From NCBI GenBank assembly GCA_002855745.1, contig NDWX01000008.1, forward strand, positions 23,059-87,058: a stretch of 64,000 nt of DNA, written 5' to 3'. The position numbers and the translations under genes were made by a program. Positions within the stretch are counted from its first letter, which is position 1, and the number at the start of each line of letters is the position of its first letter. Source of the stretch: Thermofilum sp. NZ13 (GTDB taxonomy: Archaea; Thermoproteota; Thermoprotei; Thermofilales; Thermofilaceae). Positions 44,160-52,863 of the stretch are shown here, one piece after another. The notes beneath the pieces are model-generated. The model had not been told where the DNA came from and did not search any database. It saw only the letters and a program-made list of their open reading frames with translations.

Positions 44160-44322
44160 GCCTCCTGATAGGCGTAGTTTCGTCTGCGGCCTAGAGATCA
44201 GTCGGTTTTAAGTCTGCGAAACGGCTGGTATGATTATCTAACTTTACATGGTGTTGTTCGATTTTCAAACGGAAAGCTTTTATTATTTTGAATTAAGCTT
44301 TTTAATCGCCGGTGAGGCAGAA

Positions 44323-45945
44323 ATGGGTCTCTTGGAGCAGTGGCTGAGCTACCCGGCAGCCTGGGACAGGATTCTGAGCATTATCGGCATCGAGATCCAC
44401 TGGCTGATACTGCAGTACGTGCTAGGCCTACCCCTGATGGTGCTGGTAGCCCTCCTAGCGTACAGGAGGAGCGGGGACGCCCGCTGGGAGCGCATGGCGA
44501 GGACGATGGCGAAGGCTCTGGGGCTCGTCTTCGCGGTCGGAGCCGCCACGGGGACGGCTAGCGAGTTCGGCCTAGTGGTAGTGTGGCCGAATCTTCTCGA
44601 GGCGGCTGGGCGGTACATCTACTACCCCCTGTACCTCGAGATCTTCGCCTTCCTCACGGAGATCGTCTTCATATACCTCCTCGTCTTCGGCTGGTCCAAG
44701 CTTTCCGTGAACGCGAAGATAGCGGTCGCGTTCCTCGCGATGTTCGGCGCCTGGTTCAGCGGCGCGATGATAACGAGCGTGAACAGCTACATGGTGGCTC
44801 CGACCGGCATAGTCGCGGCCTACGACCCGCTCACGGGCTGGAAGTACGACCAGGGCTACCCTAAGGTGCTGCTCGTGGTGCCGAAGGACATCGTCGGCGC
44901 GCTGGACGTCGGCAAGCTCCAGTCGCTCGGGATGGAGGTCGTCGGCGACACGGGCCAAGGGGTCGCGGTGCTGATGCCGTCGAAGATCGTCGCGAGGCTG
45001 GCGGCCGAGGCCTGGGGCGGGGTGAGGGTCAGGGACAGCGTCCTGAGGCTCGTCGTCAAGCCTCAGGCCCTCGGGGCAGTCGGGGACCTGCTGGTCAAGG
45101 ATGTCGTCGACAAGATACTGGTCTTGACCGTTCAGACCGTCGGGTACACCACTGTCACGTTCCAGTCGCCCGTGTACCCGGGCACCCTCGTCCACTCGAT
45201 AGGAGCAGGGGTGACGGTGACCGCCTTCACGATACTCGGTGCTTACGCGCTCCTCCTCATTAAGTCCAGGGACGAGAAGAGCAGGGACTACTACATGCTC
45301 GGCTTGAAGTTCGGCGCGGTGGCGTCCCTGGTCGCCATAGTCCTCCAGGGAGCCGTGTTCGGGCACGTGATGGGCGAGGAGATCGCGAAGTACAACCCGG
45401 AGAAGCTGGCGGCCATGGAGGGGACGAGCTCGTCCATCCTAAGCGTGTCCCGGGTGCTCGGGCTCGAGAAGCTGATGCCCCTCATAGCCTACGGTAGCCT
45501 CGAGGCGAAGCTCCCGAGCTACGACGCGATACCAGCCGACTACTGCACCCTCCTCGGGGTACCGGGCGTGTCGGACTGCAGGCCGCCCCTCATGATACAC
45601 TACCTCTACTACACTAAGATCGGCCTGGCGGTGCTCCTCGGCCTCTACGCGTTGCTACTCACTTTCCTGCTCTACCGCAGGGCCAGCCTGCCGGGCTGGG
45701 TGCTGTGGGCAGGGGCGCTCTCCCCTGTTGCCGCGCAGCTGGTCAGCTTCCTCGGCTGGGCCGTCAGGGAGATGGGCCGGAAGCCTTGGTCGATCTACGG
45801 CGTGATGACCGTCGACATCGCCCACACGGCGAACCCCGCCGACCCGCTCGCCTACGTCCTCGTGGCCCTGCTGTTCCTCGGCGCGCTGGCCGGGCTCATA
45901 TACGCCGCCTATAAGGTGCTCTACGAGCCCTCGGTTAAGGGGTGA
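44323..45945 (+). CDS. cydA: Cytochrome bd-type oxidase subunit I (CydA)
   Basis: 540 residues from the ATG at 44323, which follows GGTGAGG by six bases. The heme ligands are present: His26 in IEIHWLILQY, His in LVHSIGAG, and the Met in REMGRKPW, which is also the GRxPW quinol-oxidase motif. The acidic residues of the proton/haem site are kept (TASEFGLVVVWP, LYLEIFAFLTE). This subunit oxidises quinol and reduces O2. The next gene overlaps by four bases and takes the place of cydB. Confidence 0.93.
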   Translation: MGLLEQWLSYPAAWDRILSIIGIEIHWLILQYVLGLPLMVLVALLAYRRSGDARWERMARTMAKALGLVFAVGAATGTASEFGLVVVWPNLLEAAGRYIYYPLYLEIFAFLTEIVFIYLLVFGWSKLSVNAKIAVAFLAMFGAWFSGAMITSVNSYMVAPTGIVAAYDPLTGWKYDQGYPKVLLVVPKDIVGALDVGKLQSLGMEVVGDTGQGVAVLMPSKIVARLAAEAWGGVRVRDSVLRLVVKPQALGAVGDLLVKDVVDKILVLTVQTVGYTTVTFQSPVYPGTLVHSIGAGVTVTAFTILGAYALLLIKSRDEKSRDYYMLGLKFGAVASLVAIVLQGAVFGHVMGEEIAKYNPEKLAAMEGTSSSILSVSRVLGLEKLMPLIAYGSLEAKLPSYDAIPADYCTLLGVPGVSDCRPPLMIHYLYYTKIGLAVLLGLYALLLTFLLYRRASLPGWVLWAGALSPVAAQLVSFLGWAVREMGRKPWSIYGVMTVDIAHTANPADPLAYVLVALLFLGALAGLIYAAYKVLYEPSVKG

Positions 45946-47129
45946 TCGCGGTGGAGGCTCCGGTGTTCTTCCTGGCGCTGGTGTTCGGGATCCACATAGT
46001 CGCGGTGAACGTCGGGATAGCGCTCGCGACGCTCGTGCCCATCCTCAAGAGGCGGGCTGAGCTCAGCGGGGACGCCAGGCTCGCCGAGACCGCTAGGGGG
46101 ATGTTCAGGATATACGCGGCCACCTACGGGCTTGCGGGCGTGATGGGCACAGCCTTCACGGTCTTCCTACTCAGCTTCTACCCGGAGTTCGTCGGCGTAG
46201 CGGGGAACATCGCCATGGTACCCTTCGGGATAGCCATCGTAGCCATAGTCCTCCACTTCTTCGCCATCGTCGCCTACTGGTACGGCTGGGACGCCTTCAG
46301 CCCCACAGCGCACTTCTACACAGGCGTCCTGCTGGCCCTCACATCCTACCTGATCCCGCTCGGCTTCAGGGCGGTGTTCGCGTTCCTCAACACGCCCGCT
46401 GGCCTGAGCTTCGACGGGAAGCCCTGGCTCGACGTCGCCAAGGCCCTGGCCAACCCAACTTTCCTGCCCCTGTACCTCAAGAGCGTGGTGGGCGCGCTCA
46501 CGCTGGGATTCCTCTTCGTCTCCGCGTTGCTCGCGGTTAAGGGCCTCAGGGGCGGCGGTCTCAGTGGCGTCGAGGAGGATCTGTACAGGGACGGGCTGAA
46601 GTGGGGCACAGCTGGCCTCCTGGCTATGGCTTTCCTCGGCGCGTGGTACACCGTCTCCCTAACCAGCACGCCGATAAAGTTCAACAACATTTTCGAGGGG
46701 CTCGGCTGGGCGGTCCAGGGTGTTGAGAGGCTCTCAGACTACTCGTGGCTCTTCGCGGTAAAGATGCTGCTCGTCTTGGCTCAGGCCTACATACTCCTCC
46801 GGTTGACGGTGTTCAAGCCGGGTGAGGCCTCGACGCGGGCAGGCTACCTCGGCTCCATCTACGCGGCGACCGCGGCGGCTCTCACCGTCCTGAACGGGGA
46901 GTACCTGAACGCGTTCAGCCAGTACCCGTTCTTCGTAGCCAACCTACCGCTCATCGCCTCAAGCGTCCCCGAGCCCTGGAGGACAATACTGGGCAGGGCA
47001 CTCGACCTGAGGAACGTGAGCCCCCTAGCCCTGGACCCCGCGCTCTACGCCGTGACCGCGGCGGGCCTGCTTGCGTTGTTCGCGGCGGCCGGGTACTTCC
47101 TCTACGTCGTCTTCCTCAAAAGCGAGTAG
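45942..47129 (+). CDS. CydA-like second subunit of the bd oxidase (CydA')
   Basis: 395 residues, about nine membrane helices. It resembles CydA more than CydB: the N-terminal FFLALVFGIHIVAVNVGIAL keeps a His at the CydA position, but there is no GRxPW motif and no quinol loop. Archaeal bd oxidases made of CydA and a CydA paralog (CydA') instead of CydB are known. The GTG start overlaps the cydA stop (GTGA), so the two are made together. Confidence 0.8.
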   Translation: MIAVEAPVFFLALVFGIHIVAVNVGIALATLVPILKRRAELSGDARLAETARGMFRIYAATYGLAGVMGTAFTVFLLSFYPEFVGVAGNIAMVPFGIAIVAIVLHFFAIVAYWYGWDAFSPTAHFYTGVLLALTSYLIPLGFRAVFAFLNTPAGLSFDGKPWLDVAKALANPTFLPLYLKSVVGALTLGFLFVSALLAVKGLRGGGLSGVEEDLYRDGLKWGTAGLLAMAFLGAWYTVSLTSTPIKFNNIFEGLGWAVQGVERLSDYSWLFAVKMLLVLAQAYILLRLTVFKPGEASTRAGYLGSIYAATAAALTVLNGEYLNAFSQYPFFVANLPLIASSVPEPWRTILGRALDLRNVSPLALDPALYAVTAAGLLALFAAAGYFLYVVFLKSE

Positions 47130-47130
47130 C

Positions 47131-47137
47131 TTTTTTT
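47131..47137. terminator. T7 tract between convergent genes
   Basis: Seven Ts follow the CydA' stop codon directly; the minus-strand neighbour ends in the same bases. T-tracts of this kind terminate archaeal transcription. Confidence 0.45.
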
Positions 47138-47711
47138 AAGAGTGTATTTTCACCCCCATCTTCTCGAGGACCTGAGCGGTGTAGAGCTTAACAAGCCTGT
47201 CCAGCACCTTCCCGCTTATGCCGGCGGCCTCGCGGATGATGAACATCCTGAGGTGCTGGTAGGCGTGGAGAACCACGGCTAGGTTCCAGTAAGCCGCCTT
47301 CACGAGCGCCGGAACGTCAGTGGGAGAATCGAGGAACCTCGCGGCCTCGCCGACTAGGTGGCCCACGGATCCGACGAGGATGCCCTCGCTGAGGCCCAGC
47401 TGTATGAACGCGAGGCCAGCCCTGAAGGCCGTCTCCGCGTGCTCGCGGCCGTAGTCGCCCATGAAGAGGAACGTCAGGAGGCTCTCGAGGACCATCCGTA
47501 GCCCGAGCTCCGCGCTCTCGTCCTGGAGTATCGAGGAGGTCTCGGGCATCTTCTTGATCGCCTCGAGGGTGCTCGAGACAATCTCCTCCTCGCGCTCTAG
47601 GATGCTGGGGGCCAGGGACTGGAGGCGGCCCACTTCGCTGCTCGTAAGCCCTAGGAGCCGGAAAGCAACCTCTCCCTCGCGCACCACTTCTGCGAGTATC
47701 TCCTCCTGCAC
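47136..47711 (-). CDS. Globin-fold sensor domain protein (protoglobin or RsbR-N-like)
   Basis: 191 all-helical residues. The start (RLLGLTSSEVGRLQSLAPSILEREEEIVSSTLEAIKKMPE) follows protoglobin/globin-sensor proteins. In the region normally reading G-x-x-H-x-x-x-G-L (proximal heme His) it has AGLAFIQLGLSEGIL, with Phe where His is expected; another His lies a little earlier (GREHAETAF). So heme binding is uncertain and the protein may be one of the heme-free globin sensors. No output domain is attached. It lies tail to tail with the bd oxidase genes. Confidence 0.55.
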   Translation of the reverse strand: MQEEILAEVVREGEVAFRLLGLTSSEVGRLQSLAPSILEREEEIVSSTLEAIKKMPETSSILQDESAELGLRMVLESLLTFLFMGDYGREHAETAFRAGLAFIQLGLSEGILVGSVGHLVGEAARFLDSPTDVPALVKAAYWNLAVVLHAYQHLRMFIIREAAGISGKVLDRLVKLYTAQVLEKMGVKIHS

Positions 47712-47800
47712 AGTCAGGACTCGCTTCGGGCGCAGATATGCTTTACGCTAAGCTTCGCTGAGACGGTAAAACGAAATAAAAAAGAGTTCCCCACGCCTCT

Positions 47801-49045
47801 CTAGAAGCCCTTCCTGGCCTCTCCCTTCCTCACGAACTGAAGGGTTACGGCCGAGAGCAGAAGGAACGCTTTCGAATAGGGCACCAGCGTCGGGTAGCCT
47901 AGAAGGTCGATGAACAGGCCCGCGATGGGCGGGGCGAGGATTGCCGCGCTCTGCGACGCGAAGTAGTAGAGCCCCGTGTAGGCTCCCAGCTTCTCGCGCG
48001 TCGTCATGTCCACCACTGTTGGCAGGCTGTTCACGTTGACCAGAGCCCAAGCAAAGCCCCCGAGGAAGAACAGCGCCTCGACAGTATAGACGAGCACCGA
48101 TCCCGTAACGCTGATAGCCGCGAGGTGGACGCCCGCCAGGAGGGAGACGAGCAGAAGGAGCCCCAGAGTCATAGTCTTCCTCCTGCCCAGCTTGGAGCCG
48201 ATGAAGCCTGCCGGGAGGGAGAAAATGAGGAAGCCCAGCGCGACGAAGCCGAGGATGAAGGACCCGGTGGCCTCGTCTAGCCCCATGTACCACTTGGCGT
48301 AGCTCGTGAAGAAGGTTTCGATGGCGTTGTAGCCTATGAACCAGAGGAAGATGGAGGAGAGCATGAACAGGAGGCTCTTGTCGGGGTCCGTGAACGCTAG
48401 CTTGAGGTTGTCGGCGAGCTCGCTGAAGCTCTGCCTGAACGTTTTCCCCAGGATCTCGGTGAAGCTGGGACCCCCGGCCTCCTTGACCTTGAACTCCTCC
48501 GGCTCGTCGACTAGCAGTATCACCAGCAGGCTGGCTAGGAGCAGGACGACCCCTGAGGCCACGAACGAGTAGGTGGGATTCATCTTGTAGAGCTGTGAGC
48601 CGACGAAGTAGGCGAGGAGGGACCCGACGCCGCCCATGAAGTTTATTATCCCGTTAGCCTGGCTCCTCTTCTCGCTCGGCGTTATGTCGGGCATGAACGC
48701 TATGACCGGCGACCTGAAGAGCGCCATAGACAGGTTCATGACGATGATCACCGCCATCATCGCCGGGAACTCGGCCCTGAAGAACGGTATCAGCGCGAAG
48801 GTGAGGGCCGCGGGCGGGGCACCGAGGAGGATGTAGGGCTTCCTCCTGCCGATACGCGTGCGCGTAACGTCGCTGAGGACACCGAGGTAGGGCAGTAGCA
48901 CTACGGCGAAGATGTTGTCGATAGTCATTATGAAGCCCACGAGCCACGAGGCCAGCCCGAGCTCCTTTAGGAATATCGGGACGTATGAGTTGTAGACCGA
49001 CCAGATGACGCTTATGCCGAAGAAGCCGAACCCCAGCAGGAACAC
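47801..49045 (-). CDS. MFS transporter, sugar-type (GPH/SUT-like)
   Basis: 414 residues with twelve membrane helices. The loop 2-3 motif reads GVLSDVTRTRIGRRKPYILLG, close to the glycoside/sucrose-type branch, and the second half repeats it weakly (PAGFIGSKLGRRKTMTLG). Conserved ITPSEKRSQANGIINFMGG follows helix 4. It probably imports a sugar or glycoside with a cation; substrate not determinable. The GTG at 49045 may be slightly internal, as coding character extends a few codons upstream (KFSYFK). Confidence 0.85.
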   Translation of the reverse strand: MFLLGFGFFGISVIWSVYNSYVPIFLKELGLASWLVGFIMTIDNIFAVVLLPYLGVLSDVTRTRIGRRKPYILLGAPPAALTFALIPFFRAEFPAMMAVIIVMNLSMALFRSPVIAFMPDITPSEKRSQANGIINFMGGVGSLLAYFVGSQLYKMNPTYSFVASGVVLLLASLLVILLVDEPEEFKVKEAGGPSFTEILGKTFRQSFSELADNLKLAFTDPDKSLLFMLSSIFLWFIGYNAIETFFTSYAKWYMGLDEATGSFILGFVALGFLIFSLPAGFIGSKLGRRKTMTLGLLLLVSLLAGVHLAAISVTGSVLVYTVEALFFLGGFAWALVNVNSLPTVVDMTTREKLGAYTGLYYFASQSAAILAPPIAGLFIDLLGYPTLVPYSKAFLLLSAVTLQFVRKGEARKGF

Positions 49046-49371
49046 TTTAAAGTAGCTGAACTTCTGGCTTGCATACAGTTTTGATACAATAAATAGTTTT
49101 AAATTTTTTCCCCTTTAAAACAATATACCTCATTTGTCACATCTCCCTCCACTAGAATTTTCGCATAGGGTGAGGGAAAGGCCAGTTGCCAAAGAGGCTC
49201 GGAGGATGCAGCGGCGGCTATAAAATCTACACACGTCTAAAATCAGTTAATTGAGGTGAGCCGTACCTTTCCCCACTGTTCCAGACAACCCTCGACCTCC
49301 GCCGTGAACGGAGCGGCACGCTTAACCGTAGCCAGTCCCTCCTGCGAGTCTCGACGCGACTGCTTGAGAAT
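49046..49371. other. Promoter region of the MFS gene and spacer
   Basis: AT-rich near 49080-49110 (minus-strand tttaaaactatttattg, a likely promoter of the MFS gene). No coding sequence seen in the rest. Confidence 0.4.
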
Positions 49372-49423
49372 TCAGGTTTAAAGCTCTCATCACTGTTCAG
49401 GGCTCCAGACCTTCAATCATCGT
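49372..49423 (-). ncRNA. Possible C/D box sRNA
   Basis: On the minus strand: C-like box acgatga (49417-49423), D' ctga (49397-49400), 3 nt, perfect C' gtgatga (49387-49393), an 11-nt guide (gagctttaaac) and D ctga (49372-49375). The D'-C'-D half is canonical. The first guide would be 16 nt, or 12 nt if a degenerate C box (tgattga) is used, so this candidate is weaker than the other two. Confidence 0.4.
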
Positions 49424-49486
49424 AACTGAATCCGCCGGGGAGGGATAAATACTGATTGGTTCTGGGATAGCCTCCCTCAGCGAAAG

Positions 49487-49520
49487 ATTTATAAGTAATA
49501 TCTATAGACAGTCTGCAGAC
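49487..49520 (+). promoter_or_regulatory. PadR operon promoter with palindrome at the start site
   Basis: TATA box atttataag (49487-49495) followed by the perfect palindrome gtctgcagac (49511-49520), which covers the expected transcription start just before the ATG at 49525. Autoregulation by the encoded PadR protein is likely. Confidence 0.55.
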
Positions 49521-49524
49521 ATGT

Positions 49525-50001
49525 ATGCAGAGGTTTCGGTTCAAGAGCAGGTTCCGGGGTGGCCTGAGGTTGCTCGTGCTCCAGATACTCAGCGAGGAGC
49601 CCACGCACGCGTACGGGATCATGCGGAGGCTCGGCGAGCTGACGGGCTTCATGCCGAGCAGTGGCGCCTTCTTCCCACTGCTCAGGAGCCTGGTTAGGAG
49701 CGGGCTAGTGGAGGTTGATGAGGTTGAAAGGGGTGGTAAGGCTGTGAAGGTCTACCGCTTGAGCGAGGAGGGGAGGAGGGTCCTCGAGAGCCACCGTAGC
49801 CGGGTTGAGGAGGTTTTGAGGCTCGCCCGGTCGTTCAGGCGGTTTAACGACTCGGGCCTCTCCCGGGTCTTCCAGGTCGTCGACGAGGTGCTGGTGAGTA
49901 TGGATAGGTTGAGTGACAGGCAGGTTGAGGAGCTTAGGAGAGCTGTTATGGACTTCGAGTACAGAGTTTTGGGGATCCTGAGGGGTGGTGGCGGTGAGTG
50001 A
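49525..50001 (+). CDS. PadR-family transcriptional regulator
   Basis: 158 residues. The PadR wHTH is plain: GGLRLLVLQILSEEPTHAYGIMRRLGELTG, SSGAFFPLLRSLVRSGLVEVDEVERGGKAVKVYRLSEEGRRVL, followed by a C-terminal dimerisation coiled coil. PadR repressors often control adjacent multidrug or ABC exporters. Here it overlaps the ABC ATPase gene by 17 bases, giving a PadR-ATPase-permease operon. Confidence 0.92.
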   Translation: MQRFRFKSRFRGGLRLLVLQILSEEPTHAYGIMRRLGELTGFMPSSGAFFPLLRSLVRSGLVEVDEVERGGKAVKVYRLSEEGRRVLESHRSRVEEVLRLARSFRRFNDSGLSRVFQVVDEVLVSMDRLSDRQVEELRRAVMDFEYRVLGILRGGGGE

Positions 50002-50971
50002 GGCAATCGTCGTGGAGGACCTAGTTAAGAGGTTTAAGGACGTGACGGCAGTAGACCACGTAAGCTTCAAGGTTAAGAGCGGTGAGATCTACGGCCTCCT
50101 GGGGCCGAACGGCGCCGGCAAGACCACCACCATACACATCCTTACGACGCTCCTGAGACCCACCAGCGGTAGGGCGCTCGTGGCGGGCTTCGACGTGGTC
50201 AAGCAGCCCCACGAGGTGAGGAAGCGCATAGGCATCGTCTTCCAGGACCCGAGCATCGACAACCAGCTCACGGCCTACGACAACATGTACATCCACGGCA
50301 GGCTGTACGGGCTCAGCGGCGAGGAGCTAAAGAGGAAGATCTACGAGCTCCTCGACTTCGTGGAGCTGAAGCCCTACGCCAACAAGCTTGTGAAGAACTT
50401 CTCCGGAGGCATGAGGAGGAGGCTCGAGATCGCCCGCTCCCTCCTCCACGAGCCCGATATACTGTTCCTCGACGAGCCGACGATAGGCCTGGATCCCCAG
50501 ACGCGGGTGAAGATTTGGGACTACATAACGGCTATAAAGAAGGAGCACGGCATGACCATCCTCCTGACGACGCACTACATGGACGAGGCTGACCAGCTGT
50601 GCGACCGCATAGCTATAATGGACCACGGCAAGATAAAGGCCGAGGGCTCCCCGGAGGAGCTGAAGTCGATGCTCGGCAACGAGGTCGTCTACCTAAAGCT
50701 CGACGGCCACCTTGAGGCTACTCCCTGTATTGAAGCTGACTTCATCGAGAACTGCAAGCCCGTCTCGAGGGACACCGTGCAGCTCGTGGTCAAGAACGCC
50801 TCAACCGCGCTGCCCAGGATATTCGAGCTCGCTGGAAGCAGGGGGCTCAGGATCGTGGAGGTCACGTACAAGAGGCCCACTCTCAACGAGGTCTTCATCC
50901 ACCTGACGGGGCGCGAGCTCCGCGACTCGCTCGAGGAGGGCGGTTTCAGGCCGCCCCACAGGAGGTGGTAG
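49985..50971 (+). CDS. ABC transporter ATP-binding protein (DrrA-like)
   Basis: 328 residues: Walker A GPNGAGKTTT, Q-loop VFQDPS, signature FSGGMRRRLEIA, Walker B ILFLDEPTIGLD, H-loop TTHYMDEADQ, then a DrrA-type C-terminal domain ending in YKRPTLNEVFIHLTGRELRD. DrrA-type ATPases drive export of drugs or lipids. It is followed after three bases by the permease. Confidence 0.93.
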   Translation: MVAVSEAIVVEDLVKRFKDVTAVDHVSFKVKSGEIYGLLGPNGAGKTTTIHILTTLLRPTSGRALVAGFDVVKQPHEVRKRIGIVFQDPSIDNQLTAYDNMYIHGRLYGLSGEELKRKIYELLDFVELKPYANKLVKNFSGGMRRRLEIARSLLHEPDILFLDEPTIGLDPQTRVKIWDYITAIKKEHGMTILLTTHYMDEADQLCDRIAIMDHGKIKAEGSPEELKSMLGNEVVYLKLDGHLEATPCIEADFIENCKPVSRDTVQLVVKNASTALPRIFELAGSRGLRIVEVTYKRPTLNEVFIHLTGRELRDSLEEGGFRPPHRRW

Positions 50972-50974
50972 GTT

Positions 50975-51742
50975 ATGAAGGGAATAGTTCCGATGGTATA
51001 CAGGCAGGTGAAGAGGTTCGTAAACGCGCGGTCCAGGCTCGTCATGACTATCGTCCAGCCCCTGATATGGCTGGTCTTCTTCGGCATGGGGTGGAGCAGG
51101 GCCTTCAGCTTTCCGGGAGCGAGGGCGATGTTCGGAGGGCTAGACTACCTAACTTACCTCGCCTCGGGGATGGTCGCCATGACCGTCATGACCGGCTCCT
51201 TCATGAGCGGGGTGTCGGTGATCTGGGACAAGCAGTTCGGCTTCCTCAAGGAGACCCTCGTCGCGCCCGCGTCCAGGGCTGAGGTGATCCTGGGCAGGGC
51301 GCTCGGCGACGCGCTGGTGGTGAACCTCCAGGCCATGGTGATACTTGCACTGGTCTTCCTTATAGCCCCAGTCCTCAACCCCGCTGGCGTCCTCCCGGCG
51401 TTCCTCTACGGGCTGCTCCTGTCCCTGGGCTTCGCGAGCTTCGGCATAGCCCTCTCTGTGAAGCTTTCGAGCATGGAGGGCTTCCAGATGATCGTAAACC
51501 TGATAACGATGCCCCTGCTCTTCATGAGCGGCATCTTCTACCCCATCACCACGATGCCCGACTGGATGAAGGCGATAGCCTACTTCAACCCCGCAACCTA
51601 CGCCGTGGACGGCATGCGGTACTGGCTAACTGGAGTATCCTACTTTAACCCAGCCGAGGACATAGCGCTCCTGCTCGCCCTAACGGCCATCCTGCTCTTC
51701 ATAGGCGTCAGATCCTTCGAGAGGGCAACGATCGAGGACTGA
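50975..51742 (+). CDS. ABC-2 type permease (DrrB-like)
   Basis: 255 residues with six membrane helices, an amphipathic start (MVYRQVKRFVNARSRLVMTIVQP), the conserved GVSVIWDKQFGFLKETLVAP coupling segment and the late FMSGIFYPITTMPDWMKAIAYFNPATY motif of ABC-2 exporters. It completes the PadR-controlled exporter. A T-rich run (ctctttttctt) about 30 bases after the stop may be a terminator. Confidence 0.92.
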   Translation: MKGIVPMVYRQVKRFVNARSRLVMTIVQPLIWLVFFGMGWSRAFSFPGARAMFGGLDYLTYLASGMVAMTVMTGSFMSGVSVIWDKQFGFLKETLVAPASRAEVILGRALGDALVVNLQAMVILALVFLIAPVLNPAGVLPAFLYGLLLSLGFASFGIALSVKLSSMEGFQMIVNLITMPLLFMSGIFYPITTMPDWMKAIAYFNPATYAVDGMRYWLTGVSYFNPAEDIALLLALTAILLFIGVRSFERATIED

Positions 51743-51857
51743 AAACCCTAGCCCCTAACCACAACCCTCTTTTTCTTAACCTACCCTTTCTCTATTCGAA
51801 GCCGTAGCGAGCACACGACGAAATAAGGTTTTTTAGCCTGCTACTCCCCAGCCACTC

Positions 51858-52700
51858 GTGGCAGGTGTCTCGGCCAGGAGCCCCGACCTCGGGGGAGGCT
51901 TGCAGTACCACATCAGGTGCAGGCCCGGCGACATCGCCCCATACGTTCTGCTCCCCGGCGACCCCGACAGGGTTCCGCTGATCTCCAGCTTCTGGGATGA
52001 GAGGCGCGAGGTCGCGAAGCACCGCGAGTACACGACCCACACCGGTAGGTACAAGGGGGCACCCATATCAGCCACGTCCACCGGTATCGGGGGCCCCGCC
52101 GCGTCCATAGCCGTCGAGGAGCTGCTGAGGGTCGGAGCCAGCACGCTCATAAGGGTCGGGACCACGGGGGCCATTCAGCGCGACATCAGAATCGGCGACC
52201 TCGTGATCGCCACCGGGGCCGTCAGGCTCGACGGCGCCAGCCCGGAGTACGTGATGGCGGAGTACCCAGCCCTAGCACACTTAGAGGTCGTGCTGGCGCT
52301 CATCGAGGCGGCCGAGAGCCTAGGCGCGAGGTACCACGTGGGCATCGTCGCCTCAACAGACACCTTTTACACGGGGCAGTCCAGGCCGGGGTTCAAGGGC
52401 TACCAGCCGAGCTGGTCCCCAAGCCTCATGGCCGACCTACAGGCAGCCGGGGTGCTGAGCTTCGAGATGGAGGCCTCCACGGTATTCACGCTCGCGTCGA
52501 TCTACGGGGCCAGAGCCGGGGCGGTGCTAGCTGTCCTAGCCAACAGGGTGACAGACGAGTTCGTCCCAGAGGCGGGGGTTGAGGACGCTGTTAGGGTGGC
52601 TAGCGAGGCCGTGAGGATCCTCCACGAGTGGGATGCTCTGAAGGGAGGTAAAAAGCACCTGCACCCCTCGCTCCTGAAAGGGTGGATCTGCAAGCAGTGA
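51858..52700 (+). CDS. udp: Uridine phosphorylase-like nucleoside phosphorylase
   Basis: 280 residues of the PNP/UDP family I. Phosphate-binding LPGDPDRV, STGIGGPAASIAVEEL, IRVGTTGAIQ and the nucleoside-site FEMEASTVFTLASIYG are intact. It splits uridine (or another nucleoside) with phosphate into base and ribose 1-phosphate, part of nucleoside salvage. GTG start. Substrate specificity among uridine and purine nucleosides is not certain. Confidence 0.9.
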   Translation: MAGVSARSPDLGGGLQYHIRCRPGDIAPYVLLPGDPDRVPLISSFWDERREVAKHREYTTHTGRYKGAPISATSTGIGGPAASIAVEELLRVGASTLIRVGTTGAIQRDIRIGDLVIATGAVRLDGASPEYVMAEYPALAHLEVVLALIEAAESLGARYHVGIVASTDTFYTGQSRPGFKGYQPSWSPSLMADLQAAGVLSFEMEASTVFTLASIYGARAGAVLAVLANRVTDEFVPEAGVEDAVRVASEAVRILHEWDALKGGKKHLHPSLLKGWICKQ

Positions 52701-52863
52701 GCCCCTGCAGCTCCTCGGCCTGTCCCCCCGTAATTCTGTAGACGTTGGCCAAAGGCTTTCCCTCAAGGGGTAACGGAAATAAAACTCAGGGTTTCCGATG
52801 CTGATTACAACAACCCGGGTCTAGTTGCGGTGCTAAGAACGAAGGGACACCTTTGGGAAAACG

